Origin: Pseudomonadota bacterium
GTDB lineage: Bacteria; Desulfobacterota; Desulfovibrionia; Desulfovibrionales; Desulfovibrionaceae
Assembly (NCBI GenBank): GCA_023450535.1
Contig: JAEXGX010000142.1
Coordinates: 1 to 9,212, forward strand
Reading direction: 5' to 3'
DNA: 9,212 nt
Position numbers and translations under genes: made by a program. Positions 1 through 6,144 of this stretch are shown here, piece after piece. The notes below the pieces were generated by a model. The model searched no databases and was not told the DNA's origin. It was given only the letters and a program-made list of their open reading frames with translations. Position 1 is the first letter of the stretch; the number at the start of each line of letters is the position of its first letter.

Positions 1-1529
1 GGGAAAGTCTGGAGCAGTTCACTCTGCACGCTTTTGTGCGCAACTATTCCGAGCTCACCTTGAGCCTGAAAACGCGCAAGGACGGGTATATCTGGTGCAA
101 AGTCGCCCTGTCCCGGCTATGTGATACGGATGGCCGCCTGTTGCGCTATCTCGGCACACTCAATGACGTGGACCAGGCCACCCGCTCGCTCAACAGTCTG
201 CGGTACAGGGCCGAATATGACCCCCTCACCGGCGTGTATAACATGCGAACCTTTTATGAAAAGGCCAAGCAAATGTTGCACTCCCGCTCCGCCGGAGCGT
301 GCAGCATCATCCGCATGGATATTGAACGCTTCAAGGTCATCAACGATCTTTACGGCTTGCACGAAGGGGATCGGCTGCTCTCCGCCATTGCGGAAATATT
401 ACGTGTCGAATTGCATGGTGAAGGAGAACTGGGCAGGCTTGGCGGGGACATCTTCTGCATATGCGTGGAATATTCCCGCTCCCGCATTGTAGAATTCATT
501 TCCCGGCTTGAAGCCTCACTGGCGCAGTATCCACTGCCGCTGAAAATCGTCCCGGCCTTCGGCATCTGCGAAGTAGACATGCCGGAAACTCCGGTCAGCA
601 TCCTCTGTGACTGGGCCAATCTCGCCCTGAGTTCTGTAAAAGGAAACTATCTGGTGCGTCACGCCTTTTATGACGGACAGATGCGGGACAAGCTGTTACG
701 CGAAAAACGCATTGAGGCGCGGATGCGCAGTGCTCTCCAGCAGGGACAGTTCCAGATGTACCTTCAGCCCAAAGTGCACATGGGCAATTCGACCATTGTG
801 GCTTCCGAAGCGCTGGTCCGCTGGATTGATCCGGAAGAAGGCATCATCCCGCCCATGAATTTCATTCCCCTGTTCGAACGTAACGGATTCATTCTTCGCC
901 TGGACGAATACATGTGGGAACAGGCCTGCATCTACCTGCGGCGCTGGATTGATGAAGGGCGCACGCCAACACCCGTTTCCGTCAACGTCTCGCGTATCCA
1001 TGCCTATGACTCCACATTGGGCGACAAACTGATTTCTCTGGGCGAACGCTACGGCATTCCTCCGCATTTGCTGGAAATCGAACTAACGGAGAGCGCATTC
1101 ATTGATAATGAATCACGCCTGCTCGACACCATGAAACGCCTGAAGGAACGAGGCTTCGTCTTTGCCGTGGATGATTTCGGCGCAGGATATTCCTCACTGA
1201 ACCTGCTGAAAGATCTTCCGGTAGACATTATCAAGCTTGACCGGGCCTTCCTGAACGATGTGTTCGCCACAGAACGCGGTAAGGCACTGATCCGCAGTAT
1301 TCTCGCGCTGGCGAAAGACATGGGACTGAAAACCGTGGCTGAAGGCGTAGAGACAGAAGAGCACGCCGCGCTTCTTCTACGGGCTGGCTGCTCTACGGCT
1401 CAGGGATTTTATTATTCCCGCCCCGTACCTGCGACAGAATTCGAGAGAATGGCCTTCGGCCCGCAACCGCCCTTTCATGTATCGCCCGAGTTGGCGAAAA
1501 TCGCTGAAGATATTGACAGAGAAGAATAA
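1..1529 (+). CDS. PAS-GGDEF-EAL protein, probable c-di-GMP phosphodiesterase (5' end outside window)
   Basis: The frame is open from the first complete codon at position 3, so the GTG at 36 is not the start and the gene begins upstream. Counting visible residues from position 3 (508 in all), residues 1-65 look like the end of a PAS domain (KTRKDGYIWC, then YLGTLNDVD). A GGDEF domain starts near D73 (DPLTGVYN), but its signature is GGDIF at 147-151 and the RxxD inhibitory site upstream is absent, so cyclase activity is doubtful. The EAL domain (about 238-485) keeps every residue expected for c-di-GMP hydrolysis: EAL 269-271, N328, E360 in ELTES, D390/D391 in VDDFGAGYS, K411, E447 in VAEGVE and Q467. 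I infer a phosphodiesterase whose GGDEF part may sense GTP. Sensory input and any membrane segments lie outside the window. The stop is TAA at 1527-1529, followed by a terminator. Confidence 0.93.
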   Translation, partial: ESLEQFTLHAFVRNYSELTLSLKTRKDGYIWCKVALSRLCDTDGRLLRYLGTLNDVDQATRSLNSLRYRAEYDPLTGVYNMRTFYEKAKQMLHSRSAGACSIIRMDIERFKVINDLYGLHEGDRLLSAIAEILRVELHGEGELGRLGGDIFCICVEYSRSRIVEFISRLEASLAQYPLPLKIVPAFGICEVDMPETPVSILCDWANLALSSVKGNYLVRHAFYDGQMRDKLLREKRIEARMRSALQQGQFQMYLQPKVHMGNSTIVASEALVRWIDPEEGIIPPMNFIPLFERNGFILRLDEYMWEQACIYLRRWIDEGRTPTPVSVNVSRIHAYDSTLGDKLISLGERYGIPPHLLEIELTESAFIDNESRLLDTMKRLKERGFVFAVDDFGAGYSSLNLLKDLPVDIIKLDRAFLNDVFATERGKALIRSILALAKDMGLKTVAEGVETEEHAALLLRAGCSTAQGFYYSRPVPATEFERMAFGPQPPFHVSPELAKIAEDIDREE

Positions 1530-1580
1530 CGCAGTTACGGCGTCATAAGTGCCGCCGCAGCCCATCGTTAACATAGGAAA

Positions 1581-1608
1581 ATCCGGGGCGTTAGCTCCGG
1601 ATCTTTTT
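1581..1608. terminator. Bidirectional Rho-independent terminator between convergent genes
   Basis: A 9-bp stem (ATCCGGGGC with GCTCCGGAT, one G-U pair) closes a GTTA loop and is followed by CTTTTT on the plus strand. On the minus strand the same stem is followed by TTTTCC. It lies 52 nt past the EAL gene stop and about 140 nt past the stop of the minus-strand repressor gene, so it can serve both. Confidence 0.8.
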
Positions 1609-1618
1609 GTTCGAGTTC

Positions 1619-1655
1619 CTTTTCCTTCCGCCCTCCCGGATGGGGAAGGAGAAAG
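1619..1655 (-). other. Hairpin in the 3' untranslated region of the repressor gene
   Basis: CTTT + TCCTTCC (1619-1629) pairs with GGAAGGA + AAAG (1644-1655) around one bulged G, giving an 11-bp purine/pyrimidine-rich stem. No T-tract follows it on either strand, so it is more likely an mRNA 3' structure than a terminator. The rest of the 1530-1747 gap shows nothing else I can name. Confidence 0.35.
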
Positions 1656-1747
1656 AAGCAATTACATCCAAAATTCGACGCTCCCTCCTTCGCGCTACAA
1701 CACTCTTCAATCTAAAATAGTACTTAACTCCCTCTGCCCGGAAGGCA

Positions 1748-2488
1748 TCACGCCTCGCGGCACCACCAGATCACGCGCCCGATAACCCGGACGGAATCAG
1801 CCAGATCCCCCTGCAAATCCACTTCAATGGGATCGTAGTTGCGATTCAGACTGCGCAGAACTAACCGCCCTCCCGGCAGGGTTTCAATCTGTTTGATATA
1901 AATCTCTTCATTCACTCCCACCGCGTAGATGGCGTGGCCAAAAATACGCGTCTGTGCCTGATTCACCAGCACCATGTCGCCATGCCGGATGTCCGGCTCC
2001 ATACTGTCGCCGAACACCTTCATCAGCACCATGCGATCCGGATCTCCCTTACGGCACAGCCATTCCTGGCGGAAGCCAAAATACCCCTCGACTTCGCCGC
2101 CACTCTCCAGACTCCCCATACCCGCCGCCAGACGAGCACTCACCAGCGGCACAAACGCCATTTCCACACGGCCCGCCTCACGCGGCAGTTCGGCATTCTC
2201 GTAGAGCGCCGGGGAAGGAGAGGAAACACCGGGTACAGGTCTCGCTTTACCCCGTCCAAAATACACCCAGTCTGTGGACAGATCAAAGCGTGCCGCCAAA
2301 CGCAACACCCATCCATCCGGCACCCGTCCCTTGCGCCGGGCCTGGCTCACTGCCTGCGGCGTGACGCCCAATAACTCCGCAAGCTGACTGTCACGGCGCA
2401 ATCCCGCCCCTTGCAGCAGCCTGTCCAGCACTTGCCCGCAACCAGCTTCGCATCCCGTTGCAACATCCGGAGAACATATATCTTTCAT
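1748..2488 (-). CDS. CI-like transcriptional repressor with S24 self-cleavage domain
   Basis: The 246-residue protein has a phage CI-repressor type helix-turn-helix domain (about 19-78; SQLAELLGVTPQAVSQAR at 34-51) and a C-terminal LexA/CI peptidase S24 domain (about 112-240). The cleavage machinery looks complete: Ala122-Gly123 scissile pair (RLAAGMGS), nucleophile Ser162 in GDSMEP and general base Lys199 in YIKQIE. By family knowledge, such proteins bind operators as dimers and are inactivated by RecA-stimulated autoproteolysis; that this one answers DNA damage is inference. I chose the ATG at 2488 because it leaves a promoter-sized space to the palindrome at 2519-2547. A TTG at 2518 would add 10 residues but has no ribosome-binding site. 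Residues 1-18 are odd, with Cys5, Cys13 and Cys17 before the DNA-binding domain. No integrase or other phage gene lies nearby, so it is an orphan repressor here. Confidence 0.9.
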   Translation of the reverse strand: MKDICSPDVATGCEAGCGQVLDRLLQGAGLRRDSQLAELLGVTPQAVSQARRKGRVPDGWVLRLAARFDLSTDWVYFGRGKARPVPGVSSPSPALYENAELPREAGRVEMAFVPLVSARLAAGMGSLESGGEVEGYFGFRQEWLCRKGDPDRMVLMKVFGDSMEPDIRHGDMVLVNQAQTRIFGHAIYAVGVNEEIYIKQIETLPGGRLVLRSLNRNYDPIEVDLQGDLADSVRVIGRVIWWCREA

Positions 2489-2518
2489 GCGATCCAGCCT
2501 TGCGCTATATTGTTCCAA

Positions 2519-2547
2519 AAAACGTTCAGGAAAATCCGGAACGCTTT
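2519..2547. promoter_or_regulatory. Candidate operator palindrome upstream of the repressor
   Basis: The core is CGTTC-A-GGA-AAA-TCC-G-GAACG (2523-2543). Its arms match except at one position on each side of a 3-bp centre. Flanking AAA (2519-2521) and TTT (2545-2547) extend the symmetry to 11 of 13 arm positions. It sits about 31 nt upstream of the ATG at 2488, where autoregulation of the repressor would be expected. Binding by this repressor is inferred. Confidence 0.5.
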
Positions 2548-2758
2548 CGATCTGTGTGCGAAGCAGTACACCGTATATTTTTTATTTTTCTAACTACCAT
2601 CCCCTGCATCGCTCTAAACGACAGAACCAACATGTTCAGCGTAGCGAAATCTGCATCGCGTACATTGAGATGTTAAACGTCAGGACACACAAAAGTCAAT
2701 CTAAAATTTAATTCCAACATCATGCTTAGCATATTTTGTAAAAGTTATAAATTTTTAC

Positions 2759-2787
2759 TTGACTTATTCATTTTATTCGAGCAAATT
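2759..2787 (+). promoter_or_regulatory. Possible sigma-70 promoter of the small gene
   Basis: TTGACT (2759-2764) is a good -35 box, but the hexamer 17 bp later, CAAATT (2782-2787), matches the -10 consensus poorly. AT-rich DNA upstream could act as an UP element. The resulting leader would be about 55 nt. Confidence 0.25.
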
Positions 2788-2836
2788 TTTCTCAGTCGAT
2801 TCACTATTTTAATTTTTAATTAATATTTTCCCCTTT

Positions 2837-2841
2837 GGAGG
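2837..2841 (+). promoter_or_regulatory. Ribosome-binding site fixing the start of the small gene
   Basis: GGAGG ends 8 nt before the ATG at 2850. This rules against the in-frame TTG at 2835, which overlaps the site itself. Confidence 0.8.
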
Positions 2842-2849
2842 ATGGATAT

Positions 2850-3095
2850 ATGGCTATCAGCGAAGATTTGCGCAGCGTCCAAGCCGTGCTCGGTTCGTCG
2901 GCCATGGCGTCCCTGAATGAACGACAGGCATCCCTATTGCGCCTGGCCTGTGACAATCTGTCCGCACTGGCCGAACAGGTGGAAGCGTTGGAAGAACTTC
3001 CGCTGGCAAATCCGATCAAGACTTTTCATGCTCTTGGCATGCCGTCCGTTCTGTTCAGGCCAAACCCCACCCGACGCACGGTTCCATTGCATTAA
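2850..3095 (+). CDS. Small hypothetical protein, 81 residues, helical
   Basis: I do not recognise this protein. A strong GGAGG site 8 nt before the ATG and a strong terminator 66 nt after the TAA argue that it is a real, single-gene transcript. The sequence is soluble-looking, with no signal peptide or membrane segment. Residues about 5-50 are likely helical, and 22-50 (rich in Leu, Ala and Glu, e.g. LSALAEQVEALEEL) form an amphipathic or short coiled-coil stretch, suggesting oligomerisation or partner binding. The tail from Pro51 is Pro/Arg-containing (FRPNPTRRTVPLH) and probably unstructured. It is read divergently from the CI-like repressor across an AT-rich gap, so control by that repressor is plausible but unproven. 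No catalytic motif is visible. Confidence 0.75.
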   Translation: MAISEDLRSVQAVLGSSAMASLNERQASLLRLACDNLSALAEQVEALEELPLANPIKTFHALGMPSVLFRPNPTRRTVPLH

Positions 3096-3160
3096 AAAAT
3101 GGTAGAGTTCTCCGGACTCAATCTGTAATCTATTCCTTTCGATTTATCCGTGCCCCTCTC

Positions 3161-3198
3161 GGCTGCCGTGCCGGATACGTCCGGTGCGGCGGCTTTTT
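3161..3198 (+). terminator. Strong Rho-independent terminator of the small gene
   Basis: A 15-bp uninterrupted stem (3161-3175 with 3180-3194, including five G-T pairs) closes a TACG loop, which in RNA is a UNCG-type stable tetraloop. A TTTTT tract (3194-3198) follows. It lies 66 nt past the stop of the 81-residue protein. Confidence 0.9.
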
Positions 3199-3244
3199 CC
3201 ATGCTTCCCGTTCCCACAGCAAGCAAGTGCTCCAGATTGATGAA

Positions 3245-3308
3245 AACCCCTCTTTGAGGGTTCTCGCCGCCCGCCGGCGACCCCATATATTTTGGGGCCG
3301 CCGGGCGG
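3245..3308. repeat. Two adjacent palindromes (possible extragenic repeat or minus-strand terminator)
   Basis: The first hairpin (3245-3262) pairs AACCCCTC with GAGGGTT around a TTT loop, with one bulged C. The second (3267-3308) pairs CCGCCCG (3267-3273) with CGGGCGG (3302-3308), continues with GCG/CGC and CCCC/GGGG, and has an AT-only loop (ATATATTTT region). On the minus strand the first hairpin is followed by TTTTC, so it could terminate minus-strand transcription, but no minus-strand gene is upstream of it. Confidence 0.5.
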
Positions 3309-3315
3309 AAAGGCA

Positions 3316-3429
3316 CGAAAATCGCTCGCTGGCTTGCTGTCTGTTTCCCTAAGCCGCTATGCGACTAAGGGAAATGCCCCTCCGGCCAGCTTACGACGCA
3401 GCGAAGCCGCGACCTACTCGCAATTTTCG
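3316..3429. repeat. Nested inverted repeats, gene-free structured DNA
   Basis: Three inverted repeats are nested around one centre. The innermost is TTTCCCTAAGCCGC (3344-3357) with GCGACTAAGGGAAA (3361-3374), 12 of 14 paired, loop TAT. GCTGGC (3328-3333) with GCCAGC (3385-3390) encloses it with exactly 10 nt unpaired on each side. CGAAAATCGC (3316-3325) with GCAATTTTCG (3420-3429), 9 of 10, lies outside. No gene is supported here. A structured RNA, a small mobile-element remnant or a dispersed repeat are all possible. Confidence 0.45.
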
Positions 3430-3465
3430 AGGCTGCTGACTTTTTCAGCAGGCTCTGTTCTTTTT
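3429..3465 (+). terminator. Terminator-like hairpin
   Basis: GAG-G-CTGCTGA (3429-3439) pairs with TCAGCAG-G-CTC (3445-3455) around a CTTTT loop, with one G/G mismatch. TGTTCTTTTT follows, ending at 3465. It fits an intrinsic terminator with a slightly displaced T-tract, although no gene directly precedes it. It could end a transcript of the structured region at 3316-3429. Confidence 0.45.
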
Positions 3466-3479
3466 AGTGTTCACGCCTG

Positions 3480-3493
3480 CTCCGCAAGCGGAG
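3480..3493. repeat. Small perfect palindrome upstream of the DUF1786 gene
   Basis: CTCCGCAAGCGGAG is a perfect 14-bp palindrome lying 81 nt before the DUF1786 start. It may be a protein-binding site or a leader hairpin. The remaining bases up to 3574 are pyrimidine-rich (CCTTTCCTCTTTTCCTTCC) and hold no promoter I trust. Confidence 0.3.
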
Positions 3494-3574
3494 AACGGCT
3501 GATCCTTTCCTCTTTTCCTTCCTGTTCCTTTCCGCTACACTTCCTGGCATGGCCTTTCACCGGAAGAGGAACCT

Positions 3575-4657
3575 ATGAACACATCTGAACTTTTCAACAA
3601 ACTCGACATTGACGGCCCCATACTTGCCCTGGATATCGGCAGCGGCACTCAAGATGCTCTGCTTGCCGTCCCCGATACGGCTCCTGAAAACTGGCCGCGC
3701 TTTGTCTTGCCCACTCCTGCCCTTCAAGTGGCCTCCCGCATTCGTGAACTCACGAGACTGCGCACACCTCTATGGCTGCACGGTGCCAATATGGGCGGCG
3801 GTTTCGGCGGCGCAGTGACAGAACACCTTAAACAGGGTCTGCGCCTCGCCGCAACACCTCAAGCCGCCTCGGCTCTGCACGATGACATACATCGTGTCCG
3901 AAGCATGGGCATCACCATTACGGAAGACGAGCTTCCGCAGTGCCCTGTGGGTTTTGCCCCCGTCTTTCTTTCCGACTATTCCCCGGGATTCTGGAACAGC
4001 CTGTTCGATGCCGCCAACCTGCCCCGGCCCGCACTCGTTGTGGCGGCGGCGCAGGACCACGGCGTCCATGCCGACACAGGTAATCGGGAAGGTCGCTTCC
4101 GTTTGTGGAAGCGCCTGCTCCACGACAGCAAGGGAGACCCGGCCAAATGGCTGTATGCCGAAGCCCCGGCCGAATGTACGCGTCTTGCAACGCTCCAGCG
4201 CGCCATTGGCGGCGGCCCGGTGGCAGACACCGGCACTGCGGCAGTGCTCGGCGCACTGGCTACGCCGGAAGTGGCCGAACGTTCCGACCGGGAAGGCGTG
4301 CTCGTGGTCAACGCAGGCAACAGCCATACCACGGCTTTTCTGGTTTTCCACCGCGAGGTGCTGGGTGTCTATGAACATCATACCGGCATGCTGTCCGCCG
4401 CCGAACTGGCAAAAGATCTGGACGAGTTCCGCCTTGGATGGCTACCGGATGAACAGGTGCGCGCTACAGGCGGACATGGCTGCGTGTTCGGCGCTCTTCC
4501 GCCCGAAGCGGAAGGCTTCCGCCCCGCTTTCATCCTTGGCCCACGCCGCGAGCTGCTGCGCGGACGCGGCGCGTTCATTGCCCCCTATGGCGACATGATG
4601 CTGGCGGGCTGTCATGGCCTGCTGTATGGCATCATGTCCGGCGGTATAGTGCGATAG
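3575..4657 (+). CDS. DUF1786 family protein, ASKHA (actin/sugar kinase-like) fold
   Basis: The 360-residue protein matches the DUF1786 family, often annotated as a putative pyruvate formate-lyase activating enzyme, a name the sequence does not support: I see no radical-SAM CxxxCxxC motif. Visible family landmarks are the phosphate-binding-like LALDIGSGTQDALL (17-30), MGGGFGG (73-79), AAAQDHG (157-163), VADTGTAAVLG (216-226) and a second phosphate-like loop VVNAGNSHTT (244-253). The pattern D-x-G-x-G-T/Q-D early plus a later N-A-G-N-x-H suggests an ATP-binding ASKHA fold, so a kinase- or ATPase-like role is inferred; the substrate is unknown. The ATG at 3575 has AGAGGA 4 nt upstream. The stop is followed by a hairpin without a T-tract and, 173 nt on, by the CoA ligase gene, so readthrough into that gene is possible. 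Confidence 0.88.
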   Translation: MNTSELFNKLDIDGPILALDIGSGTQDALLAVPDTAPENWPRFVLPTPALQVASRIRELTRLRTPLWLHGANMGGGFGGAVTEHLKQGLRLAATPQAASALHDDIHRVRSMGITITEDELPQCPVGFAPVFLSDYSPGFWNSLFDAANLPRPALVVAAAQDHGVHADTGNREGRFRLWKRLLHDSKGDPAKWLYAEAPAECTRLATLQRAIGGGPVADTGTAAVLGALATPEVAERSDREGVLVVNAGNSHTTAFLVFHREVLGVYEHHTGMLSAAELAKDLDEFRLGWLPDEQVRATGGHGCVFGALPPEAEGFRPAFILGPRRELLRGRGAFIAPYGDMMLAGCHGLLYGIMSGGIVR

Positions 4658-4677
4658 TTTCAACGACACGGAAACTC

Positions 4678-4696
4678 CCGGCGCTTTCAGCGCCGG
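4678..4696. other. Intergenic hairpin without T-tract
   Basis: CCGGCGCT and AGCGCCGG pair perfectly (8 bp) around TTC, 20 nt past the DUF1786 stop. AACATCTG follows instead of T residues, so it is more likely an mRNA-stabilising or partial-termination structure. The remaining 134 nt before the ligase show no clear promoter. Confidence 0.5.
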
Positions 4697-4830
4697 AACA
4701 TCTGACGCCGTCTTGCCGTATGGCCGGCTCACAGCCCGAACTTGGCGCAAATCCGCGCATACTTTGCGGCTGACAATTCGGCCCTCTTGCCCGGAATCTT
4801 CCCGGAACCTTCCAGCCCACGGACGCATCA

Positions 4831-6141
4831 ATGGAATACTACGACATTGCCGAAACATGGAGCGCGGATCAGATCCGCGAGGAACAGACGAAACGCCTGC
4901 GCGCGGCCATCACCAAAGCCTGCAAAGCTCCTTTCTACGCAAAAATTCTGGACGAGGCAGGACTTTCACCCTGCGACATCACCAGCCCGGAAGATATCCG
5001 CCGCCTGCCCTTCACCAGCAAGGACGATTTGCGCGCCCAGTACCCTGATCGCCTGTGTTGTGTTCCTCGCGCACAGCTCGTGCGCATGCACTGTTCCAGC
5101 GGCACCACCGGTTCCCCCGTGGCCATTTGCTACACGCAAAAGGACGTGGACACCTGGGCCGACCTCATGGCCCGCAGTATGTTCGCCACGGGCATTCGCC
5201 GGGAAGACACCTTCCAGAACATGTCCGGTTACGGATTGTTTACCGGCGGTCTGGGCATTCATTACGGAGCGGAACGCCTCGGCTGCATGACCATTCCCGC
5301 CGGGGCGGGCAATACCCGCCGCCAGATTAAGCTGATCAAGGATTTCGGCGTTACCGCCGTGCATATCCTGCCATCCTACGCCTTGCATGTGGCTCAGCAG
5401 ATTGAAGAAGAAGGCGAAGACCCCCGTGAACTGCCGTTGCGCATCGCGCTGGTGGGAGCTGAACCCTATACCGAGGAAACCCGCCGCCGCATCGAATCCA
5501 TGCTGGATCTCAAGGTTTACAACAGCTTCGGCATGTCGGAAATGAACGGCCCCGGAGTGGGTATTGAATGCGAAGAGCAGAGCGGCCTGCATATCTGGGA
5601 AGATGCCTACATTCTGGAAATCATCGACCCCGAAACGGGCCGCACCCTGCCTGACGGGGAAGTAGGCGAACTGGTCATGACCACACTGACCCGCGAAGGC
5701 ATGCCTCTGCTGCGCTACCGCACGCACGACCTGACCCGCATCATCCCCGGGGACTGCGCCTGCGGCCGCAAGCACCGCCGCATCGACCGCATTCTGGGCC
5801 GTTCCGACGACATGTTCATCCTCAAGGGCGTGAATATCTACCCCATGCAGATCGAACAGGTGTTGATGGGCTTTCCCGAAGTCGGGCACAACTATCTCAT
5901 CCGGCTGGAAAAGCAGGGGCTGCTGGAAACCTTGCGCGTGCTCGTGGAAATCCGCGAAGACCACTTTGTGGAAGATATGCGTGTCCTGCGCAGCCTCCAG
6001 GACAGCATCGCCCGCCGCCTGCGCGACGAAATTCTGATAACGCCCAAGGTCGACCTGGTGCAGGGCGGCAGTCTGCCCCGTACCGAAGGCAAGGCCCAGC
6101 GCGTCGTGGATCTGCGCGACACCCCCGAAGGCGGAAACTGA
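4831..6141 (+). CDS. Phenylacetate-CoA ligase family enzyme (AMP-forming)
   Basis: The 436-residue length is typical of the PaaK family of adenylate-forming enzymes, which activate an aryl-acetic or related acid with ATP and CoA to the acyl-CoA, AMP and pyrophosphate in the cytoplasm. The motifs are in order and intact: phosphate-binding CSSGTTGSP (88-96), YNSFGMSEMNGPG (230-242) for adenine/substrate binding, YRTHDL (296-301) with the ribose-binding Asp, the hinge region GRSDDMFILKGVNIYP (323-338), and the late catalytic Lys421 in EGKAQRV. A short CAC pair (Cys309, Cys311) before GRKHRRIDRILGR is usual in this family. Start ATG 4831 has only a weak site upstream (ACGGAC). The real acid is not determined: phenylacetate, indoleacetate and similar products of amino-acid fermentation are the family's known substrates, and no other catabolic gene lies here. 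It overlaps in regulation with the DUF456 gene 3 nt downstream. Confidence 0.93.
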   Translation: MEYYDIAETWSADQIREEQTKRLRAAITKACKAPFYAKILDEAGLSPCDITSPEDIRRLPFTSKDDLRAQYPDRLCCVPRAQLVRMHCSSGTTGSPVAICYTQKDVDTWADLMARSMFATGIRREDTFQNMSGYGLFTGGLGIHYGAERLGCMTIPAGAGNTRRQIKLIKDFGVTAVHILPSYALHVAQQIEEEGEDPRELPLRIALVGAEPYTEETRRRIESMLDLKVYNSFGMSEMNGPGVGIECEEQSGLHIWEDAYILEIIDPETGRTLPDGEVGELVMTTLTREGMPLLRYRTHDLTRIIPGDCACGRKHRRIDRILGRSDDMFILKGVNIYPMQIEQVLMGFPEVGHNYLIRLEKQGLLETLRVLVEIREDHFVEDMRVLRSLQDSIARRLRDEILITPKVDLVQGGSLPRTEGKAQRVVDLRDTPEGGN

Positions 6142-6144
6142 TTC

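Larger units (their letters stand above)
2489..2849. other. AT-rich divergent control region between repressor and small gene
   Basis: This 361-bp gap has no believable gene. It becomes strongly AT-rich from about 2690, with runs such as TTTTTAATTAATATTTT just before the small gene, in contrast to the GC-rich genes on both sides. It holds the 29-bp palindrome beside the repressor start, a weaker GAAC-N6-GTTC inverted repeat at 2624-2637, a small palindrome ATGCTTAGCAT at 2722-2732 and a possible -35 box (TTGACT). I could not pick a convincing -10/-35 pair for the repressor. Confidence 0.6.

Noticed and set aside
36..38. GTG at 36 as the start of the EAL protein
   Set aside because: The frame is open to the window edge and the preceding residues continue the PAS domain, so the real start is upstream.
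2458..2711. Short plus-strand frames overlapping the 5' end of the repressor gene and its control region
   Set aside because: They overlap the repressor antisense, cross the candidate operator, and lack ribosome-binding sites or recognisable protein features.
1748..3095. Prophage remnant
   Set aside because: Apart from the CI-like repressor there is no integrase, structural gene, attachment repeat or flanking tRNA gene in the window.
3546..3561. TGGCATGGCCTTTCAC as a sigma-54 promoter before the DUF1786 gene
   Set aside because: The -24 half fits but the -12 half lacks the essential GC, and it would start transcription almost on the ribosome-binding site.
3292..3588. 98-codon plus-strand frame across the palindrome-rich gap
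   Set aside because: It runs through all of the nested palindromes, overlaps the DUF1786 start, has no ribosome-binding site and its protein looks like random translation.
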